Assembly (NCBI RefSeq): GCF_000428105.1
Contig: NZ_KE386625.1
Coordinates: forward strand, 2,951 to 66,950
Direction of reading: 5' to 3'
DNA from: Bacteroides pyogenes DSM 20611 = JCM 6294
Lineage (GTDB): Bacteria > Bacteroidota > Bacteroidia > Bacteroidales > Bacteroidaceae
Length of the DNA: 64,000 bases
This document shows, in pieces, positions 10,326 through 19,634 of the stretch. The notes beneath the pieces were generated by a model. The model was not told the DNA's origin, did not search any database, and saw nothing but the letters and a program-made list of their open reading frames with translations. Each line of letters opens with the position of its first letter. Within the stretch, counting starts at the first letter, position 1. The position numbers and the translations under genes were made by a program.

Positions 10326-10440
10326 CGGTGGGAAACAAAATGACCGCTCTATAGTCTTGAGCCTTCCGCCGCAGTATCCGGCATTCGAATCTCCACACCC
10401 CCGAATCTGCGGCAACCGACTGCTTCAGAAATTATGTATA

Positions 10441-10478
10441 AAAAAAGAGGGCCGTTTATTGCCCTCTCTTTTTATAAT
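10441..10478 (-). terminator. terminator of the exbB-exbD operon
   Basis: AGAGGGC (10446-10452) pairs with GCCCTCT (10461-10467). On the minus strand it is followed by a T run and stands 15 bases past the exbD stop. T runs on both sides may let it act in both directions. Confidence 0.8.
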
Positions 10479-10492
10479 ATTAAATTCAACTA

Positions 10493-10966
10493 TTATTTCT
10501 GTTCTCCACGTTTTGTAGCAGAATAGTTGATTTTTAGCGCATAAGCTTTACGAAGAGCATTCTTCACATCTGTAACAATACCCATCTTCGTTTTCTGATC
10601 GACTTTCAAAGAAACTGTCATATTTCCTTGATCGCTTTCATTCATACTAGAGCGTTCCTGAAAGATAAAATCCTGTACTTCCGAAACTTCAGCATAGCTG
10701 TCGTTCAGCTGTATACGGCTTTCAGTACCCATCTTAGCACGATATTCCTGAGTCGGTTCACCAATATAAATGAACGTTACCAGCGATTTCTTCTCCAACT
10801 TTTCAAGTTCAGTACCTACCGGAAGCTTAAACTGTACCTTTAAAGTCACCTCACGCATTGTTGTTACAATCATAAAGAAGAACAACAAGGTGAAGATAAG
10901 GTCAGGCAAAGAAGAAGTGTTCAACGCCGGCATCTCACGTTTACCAGTTTTATTAAATTTTCCCAT
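10493..10966 (-). CDS. exbD: ExbD/TolR family biopolymer transport protein
   Basis: A subunit of the ExbB-ExbD motor that uses proton flow to energise TonB. The 157-residue protein has one N-terminal membrane helix (LPDLIFTLLFFFMIVTTM, residues 19-36) with the proton-relay Asp (SSLPDLIF) at its start, and a periplasmic domain. Its start codon overlaps the stop of the preceding exbD paralogue by one base at 10966. Paired ExbD paralogues are common in Bacteroidota. It is the last gene before the terminator at 10441-10478. Confidence 0.9.
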   Translation of the reverse strand: MGKFNKTGKREMPALNTSSLPDLIFTLLFFFMIVTTMREVTLKVQFKLPVGTELEKLEKKSLVTFIYIGEPTQEYRAKMGTESRIQLNDSYAEVSEVQDFIFQERSSMNESDQGNMTVSLKVDQKTKMGIVTDVKNALRKAYALKINYSATKRGEQK

Positions 10967-11559
10967 TACTTCTTTTTTTCTCCGTATTTTTTAGGTTCTG
11001 CTTCTGAAATACGCTGCGGGAAGATTTCACGAACAGCTTTTTGTTCTTCTTCATTCAAATCAGCATAGTTTCTCTGAAACTTAGATTGAGACAATTCATC
11101 TCTTAACTCATTGTATGCAGCAACCAATTCATTCTGCACACTAATATATGCCTGATAAGAAGAGCCACGGTCGTTCTGTAAAGAGATTACATGCTTGTCG
11201 TTAACAAGAGTCGGACCAAAAAACTCTACATTCTTTTGTGTTTTTTCCGGTTTAGACTCTTCATTATTAACATTAGCAATAAACTCTTTGGCTTTCTTCC
11301 TTAGTTGATCAATACTGATATAATCATTTCCGCACATCAAAGCATCATCCTTATTCAAATAGACCTGCAAAATGTTACGTTCCTTAATTTTATCGGTATT
11401 TTGCTTATCTTGCTCTTCGGGTGGCGGCGGCAACAATCTTGCCAAGCCGCGGTCCGTATCCATTGATGTCGTAATCAAGAAGAAGATAAGCAACAAGAAA
11501 GCGATATCCGCCGTAGAACTTGAGTTAATATCAGGAACTTTTCTTTTTCCTTTTGCCAT
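10966..11559 (-). CDS. exbD: ExbD/TolR family biopolymer transport protein, larger paralogue
   Basis: A second ExbD of 197 residues. The membrane helix (TADIAFLLLIFFLITTSM, residues 16-33) carries the conserved Asp in STADIAF. The periplasmic part is longer than in its neighbour and ends in a lysine-rich tail. It is followed with one-base overlap by the smaller exbD and preceded at 38 bases by a small membrane protein, so all four genes should be co-transcribed from exbB. Two different ExbD proteins suggest a mixed dimer in the motor, which is inference. Confidence 0.9.
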   Translation of the reverse strand: MAKGKRKVPDINSSSTADIAFLLLIFFLITTSMDTDRGLARLLPPPPEEQDKQNTDKIKERNILQVYLNKDDALMCGNDYISIDQLRKKAKEFIANVNNEESKPEKTQKNVEFFGPTLVNDKHVISLQNDRGSSYQAYISVQNELVAAYNELRDELSQSKFQRNYADLNEEEQKAVREIFPQRISEAEPKKYGEKKK

Positions 11560-11597
11560 TGTAATAACTTATTAAATTGAATATCCCTTACTTTAAA

Positions 11598-12083
11598 TTA
11601 GGACAATCTTTTCTTTATACCGCTTACAATGATTGAAACAATCGTCACAAACAGCAAGATATAGATAGTATAAAGGAACATATCTGTCAGCTTCAACCAG
11701 AAAGGAACATTGTCCGAACCCTCATAGCCTTGGATGTTCATCGGCGTACCATCGCCCATGGTCCAAGCCAACACGAGAACAATGATTAAAAGAACCAATC
11801 CAAGCAAAGATCTTATAGCATTTGCCGGACTGTCTTTCATAGCTGACGCAAATTGGAATACAGCAGCGACAAGAGTAGCTGCAATGGCCAAACCAAGCAA
11901 TCCATACATCAAGAAGAGTAAGGCATTGGCCTGAGCCGGCTGCCACATTTCAGGATCTACACCCGGAATGACTTCTGCACCTTGAGCGTCACCACCGAAG
12001 TAGAACAGCCCTAAGACAATCAGAATGACAGCAAACATCGCATACAGAACGTAATACGAAACTTTATATGTTAATTTACTCAT
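11598..12083 (-). CDS. unknown four-helix membrane protein in the exbB-exbD operon
   Basis: I do not recognise a named family. The 161 residues contain four hydrophobic stretches, near residues 9-30 (YYVLYAMFAVILIVLGLFYF), 52-78, 88-107 and 132-155, with a short acidic periplasmic-like loop (GGDAQGAEVIPGVDPEMW). It is placed 6 bases after exbB and before both exbD genes, so it is a candidate accessory subunit or assembly factor of this motor. Nothing in it resembles ExbB or ExbD. Confidence 0.8.
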   Translation of the reverse strand: MSKLTYKVSYYVLYAMFAVILIVLGLFYFGGDAQGAEVIPGVDPEMWQPAQANALLFLMYGLLGLAIAATLVAAVFQFASAMKDSPANAIRSLLGLVLLIIVLVLAWTMGDGTPMNIQGYEGSDNVPFWLKLTDMFLYTIYILLFVTIVSIIVSGIKKRLS

Positions 12084-12089
12084 CTCAGA

Positions 12090-12893
12090 TTATTTTTTGT
12101 ATTTCAAATTATATTTGATTACCATGTCAAGCAAAGATACGGAAGAATCCTCCATTTCGCTTGTAAGAGCCTCGATCTTTGAAAGAACGTAGTTGTAAAA
12201 TACTTGTAGAATCAGAGCAACGATCAAACCGAAGATAGTAGTAATCAAAGCTACTTTCATACCACCTGCTACAACTGTCGGAGAGATATCACCTACCTGC
12301 TGGATTTTATCGAAAGCTTGCACCATACCGATTACAGTACCCAAGAATCCGAGTGAAGGAGCCATAGCGATAAACAGTGTAATCCAAGAACATCCTTTTT
12401 CAAGGTAGCCGGCCTGCACACCGCCGTAAGAAACTACAGACTTTTCAACAACATCAATACCCTGGTCGATTCTCATCAATCCCTGATAATAAATAGAAGC
12501 GATAGGGCCTCTTGTATTGCGGGCAATATCTTTAGCCGCCTCAACATCTCCTTTTTCCAAAGCAGCCTCTATAGACGCCATGAATTTTTTTGTATTGATC
12601 TCAGCCAAGCTCAGATAAATGATACGTTCGATACAGAATGCCAATCCGATAACCAAAGCAATAGCTACCAAACTCATGAAAGAAGCAGTTCCTTCAATGA
12701 ATTTTACTTTAAGTTCTTTATGGATACCACCTTCCTCAGCAGCAGGTGTAGCAACGTCAGCAGCTACAGTTTCAGCAGCAACTTGTTGGTCGGCAGCCTG
12801 TTCAGTAGCAGTAGCGTCTTGAGCCTGAGCAAATTGAGTTGTGCCAAATGTCATGGCTCCAACCACAGCAACAATTGCAAATAACTTTTTCAT
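12090..12893 (-). CDS. exbB: MotA/TolQ/ExbB proton channel family protein
   Basis: The proton-conducting subunit that drives TonB. The 267 residues begin with an apparent signal peptide (MKKLFAIVAVVGAMTFGTTQ, cut near AQA-QD) and an alanine-rich linker, both unlike the short E. coli protein but seen in Bacteroidota. Membrane helices are near 72-92 (MSLVAIALVIGLAFCIERII), 168-190 (ITLFIAMAPSLGFLGTVIGM) and 212-237 (VVAGGMKVALITTIFGLIVA); the last two are the MotA/TolQ core. It is the first gene of the operon. The tonB gene lies about 2.8 kb upstream on the same strand as a separate unit. Confidence 0.93.
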   Translation of the reverse strand: MKKLFAIVAVVGAMTFGTTQFAQAQDATATEQAADQQVAAETVAADVATPAAEEGGIHKELKVKFIEGTASFMSLVAIALVIGLAFCIERIIYLSLAEINTKKFMASIEAALEKGDVEAAKDIARNTRGPIASIYYQGLMRIDQGIDVVEKSVVSYGGVQAGYLEKGCSWITLFIAMAPSLGFLGTVIGMVQAFDKIQQVGDISPTVVAGGMKVALITTIFGLIVALILQVFYNYVLSKIEALTSEMEDSSVSLLDMVIKYNLKYKK

Positions 12894-12965
12894 TGTGTGT
12901 CTAATTTTTAAGATTAATTAATTAATTGTTATTTTGTATTTATTTCCCAATTTCATTCTCACTTG

Positions 12966-13053
12966 CGGAGAGAGGGGGATTCGAACCCCCGATACACTTT
13001 TGGCGTATACACGCTTTCCAGGCGTGCCTCTTCAACCACTCGAGCATCTCTCC
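12966..13053 (-). tRNA. tRNA-Ser (anticodon GGA)
   Basis: The minus strand folds as an 88-nt class II tRNA. Acceptor arms are GGAGAGA and TCTCTCC, the anticodon loop is CTGGAAA (anticodon GGA, reads UCC/UCU), a long variable arm follows, and the T loop is GGTTCGAATCC. The CCA end is not encoded in full. Confidence 0.96.
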
Positions 13054-13173
13054 CTAAGAGGCTTTCAGATTTTCAGCTACAAATGTATCCTTTTTTTTTT
13101 TTTCATGAAGCATTATCCCTGTTTTATCTTGAATAAACACTGCAAATTAATATATTTTAAAACCTTTCCGTCC

Positions 13174-13950
13174 TTATTTGCGGAATGCAAACACTTTTAG
13201 GGCAGACATAGAAGTTACCCTTGCAACATACTCCGGTGTCATCCGATAGATTTCTGCCACTTTCGACAATGTATCCCTTACGTTTGCGCTTTCGTTTCGT
13301 TTTCCACGATTGGGAACCGGAGTTAAATAAGGAGAATCTGTTTCAAGTACTATTCTTTCCAGGGGAACAGACAACAAGACTTCCGGCAACACCGACTTTT
13401 TAAAAGTGACAACTCCATTGATGCCTAACATAAAGTTTTCGAATTCGAGCAATCGGGCAGCTTCTCCGACAGTTCCTGTAAAGCTATGGAATATACCTCT
13501 CAACGATGTATTCTTGAACGGCTTCATTATACTATATATATAAGGAAATGCATCACGCGAATGTATGACTACAGGCAAATCATATTCGATTGCCCATTGC
13601 AACTGCTTTTCAAAAGCCGCCAGCTGTTGAGTGAAAAAAGTCTTATCCCAATAAAAATCAAGTCCGATTTCACCGATTGCCACAAACTGATTAGGATTTT
13701 CAAGCTGTTTACGAACGATTGACAGTTCATTCTCATACCGCTCATCGACCGATGTAGGATGCAAACCGATCATAGGGTAACAATAATCCGAATACTCTGC
13801 ACAGACAGCCAGCATCGAATCAATAGTCGTACTATCTATATTAGGCAAAAATATATGAGAAACCCCGGCGCGACGTGCCCGTTCTATTACTTCCGGTAAA
13901 TCTTTTGAGAATTCATCTAAAAAAAGATGAGAGTGCGTATCTATTAACAT
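13174..13950 (-). CDS. tatD: TatD family hydrolase (DNase)
   Basis: A metal-dependent TIM-barrel hydrolase thought to act as a nuclease. All family signatures are present in 258 residues: DTHSHLFLDEF (first metal His pair), GEIGLDFYWDK, VIHSRDAFPYI, GIFHSFTGT and ETDSPYLTPVPNRGKRNE. It appears to be translated with the next gene upstream (ends at 13969, 18 bases away) and the prenyl synthase gene. The functional link among the three is unknown. Confidence 0.93.
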   Translation of the reverse strand: MLIDTHSHLFLDEFSKDLPEVIERARRAGVSHIFLPNIDSTTIDSMLAVCAEYSDYCYPMIGLHPTSVDERYENELSIVRKQLENPNQFVAIGEIGLDFYWDKTFFTQQLAAFEKQLQWAIEYDLPVVIHSRDAFPYIYSIMKPFKNTSLRGIFHSFTGTVGEAARLLEFENFMLGINGVVTFKKSVLPEVLLSVPLERIVLETDSPYLTPVPNRGKRNESANVRDTLSKVAEIYRMTPEYVARVTSMSALKVFAFRK

Positions 13951-13968
13951 AAAGTCACTTTTATCTGT

Positions 13969-14658
13969 TCATTTCTCATTGGAACGATAATAATATACCA
14001 ATCCGTAATCCCGGCATTTTTCCAACCTGTTTTCATTCGGTTGCACACCTTCGAACTCAGCCTCTACCTGATTCCATATATCCAAAATCAGCTCATCGGC
14101 ACGGCTACGCATTGAAGCGAGATCTTCCAGGCTACGAGCCGTTGCCGCCTGATAGTTTTTCTGCCGTTCATAGCTATCCACAAAGATGTCGTAATATACT
14201 TTCACACGCGCGATAGTAGGGTTATAAATAGGTATTCCCCCTTGTGAAATACGTCGTTGCTCTCCTTCTATTATTTTCGCTCCCCATTCTATCAAGGCGC
14301 TCTCACTAAGCAAATCGGGCAATGTATTTACATCCGACAAACCATAAAGTTCTTTTTGAGACTCTTTAATTTCATCTCTGAGAACTGCCAAATTAAACAC
14401 TTGGATAAAGTGTGAAATATATAACCTCGCAGTTCTCACATTTGACTGATGTTTGCGACTTGACTTGGACTGATTGGTATAGCATTGCACATAATAAATT
14501 TGCGCAGCTTCGAATTTCGCCAAAAAATTACGGGCTTCAAATAAGGTCTTTAGCGAAATGGCTAATTTGTCCAAGGAGCATATGTCGCCTCTTGCAACCG
14601 CTGCTTTCAGCGCTCTCACTCTGGCTTTATCCGTATTTGGCAATCGTCTGTAAGGCAT
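13969..14658 (-). CDS. conserved-looking protein of unknown function
   Basis: I do not recognise the family. The 229-residue protein is soluble, mostly helical in appearance, rich in Arg, Ala and Tyr, with no signal peptide or membrane helix. It opens with MPYRRLPNTDKARVRALKAA and has a long helical stretch (IWNQVEAEFEGVQPNENRLE) near the C-terminus. It lies tightly between the prenyl synthase (12 bases) and tatD (18 bases), with normal base use for the region, so it is a real gene of a three-gene operon. Confidence 0.82.
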   Translation of the reverse strand: MPYRRLPNTDKARVRALKAAVARGDICSLDKLAISLKTLFEARNFLAKFEAAQIYYVQCYTNQSKSSRKHQSNVRTARLYISHFIQVFNLAVLRDEIKESQKELYGLSDVNTLPDLLSESALIEWGAKIIEGEQRRISQGGIPIYNPTIARVKVYYDIFVDSYERQKNYQAATARSLEDLASMRSRADELILDIWNQVEAEFEGVQPNENRLEKCRDYGLVYYYRSNEK

Positions 14659-14670
14659 ACATTATCCTAT

Positions 14671-15645
14671 TTATATATCACGATACATGAGCTGCTTCAC
14701 AACATTTTTCAGTTCGTGCTTTTTTTCTTCGACAACACTTACGGCACTTAAGCTCTCCATAGCCAAATCATAATATTCTCTCATCTTATTTTCACAAAAT
14801 CTCCGAATATTCAGCCGATCATAAATGGAAGTCACTGCCCGAATCTTCTCAGCCGGATCAAAATTCTTTGCATCCAACCAGAAACTCAACTCCTTCTGCC
14901 GCGGGCCATCTACATGCTCAAGCGCTTTAATCAGCATATATGTTTTCTTATTGCAAAGAATATCTCCACCTATCTTTTTGCCAAAGACTTCCGTATTCCC
15001 ATACACATCGAGCAAATCGTCTTGCAATTGGAAAGCAATTCCTATCCGCACACCAAACTGATAAAGATGATCGGCATCCACAGCAGATGCCCCGCCAAGA
15101 ATCGCACCGATTTTTAAAGCAGAAGCAAGCAATACTGCTGTCTTTAAGCGAATCATATTGAGGTACTCCTGTTCCGAAACGTCTTTGCGGGCTTCAAACT
15201 CCATATCTAATTGCTGTCCTTCACAAATTTCAAGCGCTGTCTGACTGAATAAATCCAAAACTTCTTTTAAATGTTCAGGACTACAAGCCGCTATATACTG
15301 ATATGCCAAAACCAGCATGGCATCTCCCGATAATATAGCTGCATTATCATCCCAAGCTTTATGAACAGTAGGCTTTCCCCTCCGCAAATCTGCGCGGTCC
15401 ATCAAGTCGTCATGCAAAAGCGTATAATTATGATAAACTTCTATTCCTGTAGCGGGGGCGTAAGCTGAAGCCAAGTCGTCTTTGTATAAATTATAAGCCA
15501 TCAACAACAATACCGGACGTATTCTTTTTCCTCCCAAAGAAAGAACATACTCAATCGGTTCGTAAAGTCCTTTGGGCGTACGGGTAAACTGAAGTGAGGC
15601 AATATGCTTGTTTATTTCATCAAGAATCTGAGAGGCTGTAAACAT
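14671..15645 (-). CDS. polyprenyl diphosphate synthase
   Basis: Condenses isopentenyl diphosphate units into a long prenyl diphosphate, for quinone side chains or other lipids. The 324 residues carry both Asp-rich motifs of the trans family: LLHDDLMDRADLRRG (about residue 78) and FQLQDDLLDVYG (about 207), plus GGKRIRPVLLL near the start. Chain length cannot be decided from sequence alone. It is the first gene of the minus-strand set prenyl synthase-unknown-tatD. Confidence 0.92.
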   Translation of the reverse strand: MFTASQILDEINKHIASLQFTRTPKGLYEPIEYVLSLGGKRIRPVLLLMAYNLYKDDLASAYAPATGIEVYHNYTLLHDDLMDRADLRRGKPTVHKAWDDNAAILSGDAMLVLAYQYIAACSPEHLKEVLDLFSQTALEICEGQQLDMEFEARKDVSEQEYLNMIRLKTAVLLASALKIGAILGGASAVDADHLYQFGVRIGIAFQLQDDLLDVYGNTEVFGKKIGGDILCNKKTYMLIKALEHVDGPRQKELSFWLDAKNFDPAEKIRAVTSIYDRLNIRRFCENKMREYYDLAMESLSAVSVVEEKKHELKNVVKQLMYRDI

Positions 15646-15676
15646 AATAATTTGATAATAAAAACGTAACGAACAA

Positions 15677-15704
15677 AAAGAGGCTGCTTCGAAGCAGCCT
15701 CTTT
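15677..15704 (-). terminator. terminator after tonB
   Basis: A perfect palindrome (AAAGAGGCTGCT, TCGA centre, AGCAGCCTCTTT) 19 bases past the tonB stop, with a T run on the minus strand. It isolates tonB from the prenyl synthase operon. Confidence 0.88.
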
Positions 15705-15723
15705 ATTTATCTGTGATACAAAA

Positions 15724-16407
15724 TTACTGCAATCTAAACATTACAGGAACTGTATATTTTACACGTACCGGTTTACCGCGTTGCATACCCGGCTTCCATT
15801 TAGGCATCGAATTAATCACACGAAGCGCTTCCTTATCCAAATAGGGGTCTACAGGACGTACAACTTTCGCGTCAACGATACTACCATCTCTATTTACCAC
15901 AAACTGAACGATAACACGCCCTTGGGTTCCATTCTCCTGAGCAATGGTAGGATACTTGATATTCTTTGCCAAGTACTGCATCAAAGCAGCCTGCCCGCCG
16001 GGGAATTCCGGCATATTCTCTACAACTTCGAAAATAGTTTGCTCTTCAGGCTCTGTTTCAACAACTTGCACAGGAACATACTTCACTTCTACTTTCGGGG
16101 CATTGTCTTCATCGAAAATAGCTGTAGGTTCATCTACTTGGGCCTTATCATCTACGATCTCCAACAATTCAGCTACTTTCGGAGCTTCAGGAGGAGGCGG
16201 AGCCTGCTGTTCGGGGGTTTCGGTAATCGGAATAATTTCCTCTTCAAACACGACATCAGCTACAGCCTGGCTGAGATCAATTTTAATGTCACGGTGCGAC
16301 CATTCGAACGCCACGAACATAAAAGCTAATACAACCATGTAACCAACGAGCAGCCAAGTGGTTTTCTTGCCTTCCAAGTCTGCTTTGGGTGATTTTTTAA
16401 CTTCCAT
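15724..16407 (-). CDS. tonB: TonB family energy transducer
   Basis: Carries energy from the ExbB/ExbD motor to outer-membrane receptors. The 227 residues have one N-terminal membrane helix (TTWLLVGYMVVLAFMFVAF, residues 17-35), a Pro/Glu-rich periplasmic spacer (EQQAPPPPEAPKVAELLE) and a C-terminal TonB domain (about 135-227) with FPGGQAALMQYLAKNIKYP, GRVIVQFVVNRDGSI and MPKWKPGMQRGKPV. It is monocistronic: its own promoter at 16461-16468 and a terminator at 15677-15704. The motor genes lie 2.8 kb away on the same strand. Confidence 0.94.
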   Translation of the reverse strand: MEVKKSPKADLEGKKTTWLLVGYMVVLAFMFVAFEWSHRDIKIDLSQAVADVVFEEEIIPITETPEQQAPPPPEAPKVAELLEIVDDKAQVDEPTAIFDEDNAPKVEVKYVPVQVVETEPEEQTIFEVVENMPEFPGGQAALMQYLAKNIKYPTIAQENGTQGRVIVQFVVNRDGSIVDAKVVRPVDPYLDKEALRVINSMPKWKPGMQRGKPVRVKYTVPVMFRLQ

Positions 16408-16460
16408 AATTTTATTAATATAATGATTAAAAAAAAGTGTCTTCTGTTATGTGTCTTTGG

Positions 16461-16468
16461 CAAATATA
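16461..16468 (-). promoter_or_regulatory. promoter -7 box for tonB
   Basis: The minus strand reads TATATTTG, 54 bases before the tonB ATG. It belongs to the divergent region 16408-16788, which otherwise holds only AT-rich sequence. Confidence 0.6.
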
Positions 16469-16751
16469 ATACATTTTCAAACAACCGAGTTCTTTATTAC
16501 TGCTTTTCAATTTGCTTTTTAAGTTTTTTAAGGTTAACCGAAAAAATATTAGAATTAAAAGCTTACAAGGTCAGTCAGCTATCCAAACAAACGCCAATAC
16601 ACGCGACTCTTAATTTATGAATAAAAAGATATAAAGACAATGTCTTTTACACCAATACAGCATAATGGATCCAAGTTCTATTATATATGAAGAAAAACGA
16701 CTAAAAAATGACACAACAAAAATAAAGCATGGTTCGTTTTTAAAAATAACG

Positions 16752-16759
16752 TATCTTTG
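16752..16759 (+). promoter_or_regulatory. promoter -7 box for cmk-ispH
   Basis: TATCTTTG matches TAnnTTTG, 30 bases before the cmk ATG at 16789. Confidence 0.62.
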
Positions 16760-16788
16760 GAGCATAATTCAAAAAGAGTATATTGACA

Positions 16789-17493
16789 ATGAAAAAAATA
16801 ACAATCGCTATAGACGGATTTTCCTCTTGCGGAAAAAGTACTATGGCAAAAGACCTTGCCCGTGAAATAGGTTATATATACATTGACAGTGGCGCTATGT
16901 ACCGCGCCGTTACGCTATATAGCATCAGGAATGGAATCTTTGATGGGGATACGATAGACATAGAAAAGTTGAAAAAGGCGATGAAAGATATCAAAATATC
17001 TTTTCGTTTGAACCCGCAAACGGGACGCCCGGATACTTTCCTGAACAATGTAAATGTGGAAAAAGAGATTCGTACAATGGAGGTTTCTTCCAAAGTCAGC
17101 CCGATCAGCACGCTTGACTTTGTTCGTCATGAAATGGTGGCTCAGCAGCAAGCAATGGGAAAAGAGAAGGGTATTGTGATGGACGGACGCGACATCGGAA
17201 CGACCGTATTTCCGAATGCGGAATTGAAAGTGTTTGTCACAGCCTCACCGGAGATACGTGCTCAAAGACGCTACGACGAGCTGAAAGCAAAAGGTGAAGA
17301 GGCTTGTTTCGAGGATATTCTGAAAAACGTCAAGCAACGGGACGAAATCGACCAAAATCGGGCAGTCAGCCCGTTGCGCAAAGCGGAAGACGCATTGCTG
17401 CTAGACAATACGAATCTGACAATCGAACAACAAAAAGAATGGCTGATGCAACAATTCCAATCAGTTGCCGATAACGATAAAACAATCGCATGA
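16789..17493 (+). CDS. cmk: cytidylate kinase
   Basis: Phosphorylates CMP and dCMP to the diphosphates. The 234-residue protein has the P-loop [14 protein letters not shown], the CMP-binding [29 protein letters not shown] and the lid region [15 protein letters not shown] start at the ATG 16789; a TTG two codons upstream is possible but unnecessary. Its stop overlaps the ispH start (ATGA at 17490-17493), so the two are translationally coupled. Confidence 0.95.
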   Translation: MKKITIAIDGFSSCGKSTMAKDLAREIGYIYIDSGAMYRAVTLYSIRNGIFDGDTIDIEKLKKAMKDIKISFRLNPQTGRPDTFLNNVNVEKEIRTMEVSSKVSPISTLDFVRHEMVAQQQAMGKEKGIVMDGRDIGTTVFPNAELKVFVTASPEIRAQRRYDELKAKGEEACFEDILKNVKQRDEIDQNRAVSPLRKAEDALLLDNTNLTIEQQKEWLMQQFQSVADNDKTIA

Positions 17494-18359
17494 TCAAGAT
17501 AGAAATAGATAAAGGCTCAGGCTTTTGTTTCGGAGTGGTGACAGCCATCCATAAAGCCGAAGAAGAGTTGGCAAAAGGAGAAACCCTGTACTGTTTGGGA
17601 GATATCGTACACAATAACCGGGAAGTGGAACGGCTGAAAGCAATGGGGCTGATTACAATTAACCACGAAGAATTCAAACGATTGAAAAATGTCAAAGTAT
17701 TGCTTCGTGCGCATGGAGAACCGCCTGAAACCTACGAAACTGCCCGTAAAAATAATATAGAAATCATCGATGCGACTTGTCCGGTAGTGTTGCAACTGCA
17801 AAAACGCATCAAACAGAGCTTCCTGAACGGCGAACCACAAGACAAACAAATAGTCATCTATGGGAAAAACGGACATGCGGAAGTATTGGGATTAGTGGGT
17901 CAAACCGACAGAAAAGCAATTGTAATTGAGAAAGCGGAAGAAGCCAGACTTCTTGATTTCAACAAAAGCATTCGCCTTTTTTCGCAAACCACTAAATCAC
18001 TCGATGAGTTTCAAGAGATTGTAAGTTATATCAAAGAGCATATTTCGCCCGAATCCACTTTTGAATATTACGACACGATCTGCCGTCAGGTAGCGAATCG
18101 CATGCCCAAGCTCCGTGAATTCGCCTCCTCGCACGATCTGATCTTCTTTGTCAGCGGGAAAAAAAGCTCGAACGGAAAAATTCTTTTTGACGAATGCCTG
18201 AAAGTAAATCCCAACTCACACCTGATCGACGGCGAAGAAGACATCAACCCTGCTCTGCTCTGTAATATCAGTTCCATCGGCATATGCGGGGCCACTTCCA
18301 CTCCCAAATGGTTAATGGAGCAAATATACCATCGCATCCGGGCGCTCATCAATGAATAA
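17490..18359 (+). CDS. ispH: 4-hydroxy-3-methylbut-2-enyl diphosphate reductase
   Basis: The last step of the MEP isoprenoid pathway, making IPP and DMAPP on a 4Fe-4S cluster. The three cluster cysteines sit in GFCFGVV (Cys13), DATCPVV (about 96) and ICGATSTP (about 279 region) of 289 residues; [10 protein letters not shown] and [12 protein letters not shown] are the substrate histidine motifs. It overlaps cmk by four bases. The prenyl synthase at 14671 uses its products. Confidence 0.95.
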   Translation: MIKIEIDKGSGFCFGVVTAIHKAEEELAKGETLYCLGDIVHNNREVERLKAMGLITINHEEFKRLKNVKVLLRAHGEPPETYETARKNNIEIIDATCPVVLQLQKRIKQSFLNGEPQDKQIVIYGKNGHAEVLGLVGQTDRKAIVIEKAEEARLLDFNKSIRLFSQTTKSLDEFQEIVSYIKEHISPESTFEYYDTICRQVANRMPKLREFASSHDLIFFVSGKKSSNGKILFDECLKVNPNSHLIDGEEDINPALLCNISSIGICGATSTPKWLMEQIYHRIRALINE

Positions 18360-18452
18360 AAAGGAGATCCCCGTCCCTCTACTATTTGGACTTTTTAATA
18401 CTTTCTTCACACTAATAAAATCAACCCGAACGCCGCATTCAACTTTTTATCG

Positions 18453-18460
18453 TACATTTG
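18453..18460 (+). promoter_or_regulatory. promoter -7 box for pfkA
   Basis: TACATTTG matches TAnnTTTG, 31 bases before the pfkA ATG. Confidence 0.62.
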
Positions 18461-18490
18461 TCACGTCGAACTAAAAATTAAAAGTTTGTT

Positions 18491-19471
18491 ATGGGAACAG
18501 TTAAATGTATCGGCATCCTGACTTCCGGAGGCGATGCTCCGGGTATGAATGCCGCCATTCGTGCAGTGACACGTGCGGCAATCTATAACGGATTGCAAGT
18601 AAAAGGTATATATAGAGGATATAAAGGTCTGGTGACAGGTGAAATCAAAGAATTCAGAAGTCAGGATGTAAGTAATATCATCCAACTGGGAGGAACTATT
18701 TTAAAAACAGCTCGTTGCAAAGAGTTTACCACCCCTGAGGGGCGGAAACAGGCTTACGAGAATATGCAAAAAGAAGGAATCGACGCATTGATAGTAATCG
18801 GTGGAGACGGCTCACTGACGGGCGCCCGTATTTTGGCACAAGAATACGACATACCCTGTATCGGGCTGCCGGGAACCATCGACAATGACCTTTACGGTAC
18901 AGATACGACAATCGGATACGATACGGCGTTAAACACTATTTTAGAGGCTGTAGACAAAATACGCGATACGGCAACTTCGCACGAACGTTTATTCTTCGTG
19001 GAGGTAATGGGGCGCGACGCAGGATTCCTTGCATTGAACGGAGCCATCGCCTCGGGAGCCGAGGCGGCAATCATCCCCGAAATCAGCACCGAGGTAGACC
19101 AATTGGAAGAATTTATCAAGAACGGATTCCGAAAATCGAAAAACAGCAGTATCGTATTGGTAGCGGAAAGCGAAATTACCGGAGGGGCCATGCACTATGC
19201 GGAACGCGTGAAAAACGAATATCCGCAATACGATGTACGTGTAACCATCCTAGGACATGTGCAACGCGGAGGAAGCCCGACCGCGCACGACCGTATTCTG
19301 GCAAGCCGTTTAGGAACAGCGGCCATTGATGCGTTGATGGAAGACCAACGCAATGTAATGATCGGCATCGACCATGACGAAATAGTCTATGTACCCTTCA
19401 GCAAAGCAATAAAAAACGACAAGCCTATAAAAAGAGAACTTATCAGTGTTTTGAAAGAACTTTCAATTTAA
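18491..19471 (+). CDS. pfkA: 6-phosphofructokinase (ATP type)
   Basis: Makes fructose 1,6-bisphosphate, the committed step of glycolysis. The 326 residues have the bacterial PfkA pattern: [17 protein letters not shown] (ATP), [13 protein letters not shown] (the GGDGS loop typical of ATP-dependent forms), [14 protein letters not shown] (catalytic Asp), [11 protein letters not shown], and [15 protein letters not shown]. It stands alone, with its own promoter and a strong terminator. Confidence 0.96.
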   Translation: MGTVKCIGILTSGGDAPGMNAAIRAVTRAAIYNGLQVKGIYRGYKGLVTGEIKEFRSQDVSNIIQLGGTILKTARCKEFTTPEGRKQAYENMQKEGIDALIVIGGDGSLTGARILAQEYDIPCIGLPGTIDNDLYGTDTTIGYDTALNTILEAVDKIRDTATSHERLFFVEVMGRDAGFLALNGAIASGAEAAIIPEISTEVDQLEEFIKNGFRKSKNSSIVLVAESEITGGAMHYAERVKNEYPQYDVRVTILGHVQRGGSPTAHDRILASRLGTAAIDALMEDQRNVMIGIDHDEIVYVPFSKAIKNDKPIKRELISVLKELSI

Positions 19472-19502
19472 GACTGCGTTATTCATAAGGTAATAATATC
19501 CT

Positions 19503-19545
19503 AAAAAGAGAGGGGCCCCAAAGTCGGACAGCCCCTCTTTTTTTA
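19503..19545 (+). terminator. terminator after pfkA
   Basis: AGAGGGGC (19509-19516) pairs with GCCCCTCT (19531-19538), followed by a T run; A runs upstream extend the stem. It starts about 30 bases after the pfkA stop and may also stop minus-strand transcripts. Confidence 0.9.
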
Positions 19546-19634
19546 GGACGAAACGAACCGCTCCTCAAGCGAAAAGGCATCAACCTTATTTTTGATAAAG
19601 CATTGCGATCGCCCCAAAGCAGCTTGGCGGGAAA

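Noticed and set aside
12934..13200. 88-residue open frame on the plus strand
   Set aside because: It runs through the tRNA-Ser gene on the opposite strand and has no independent support.
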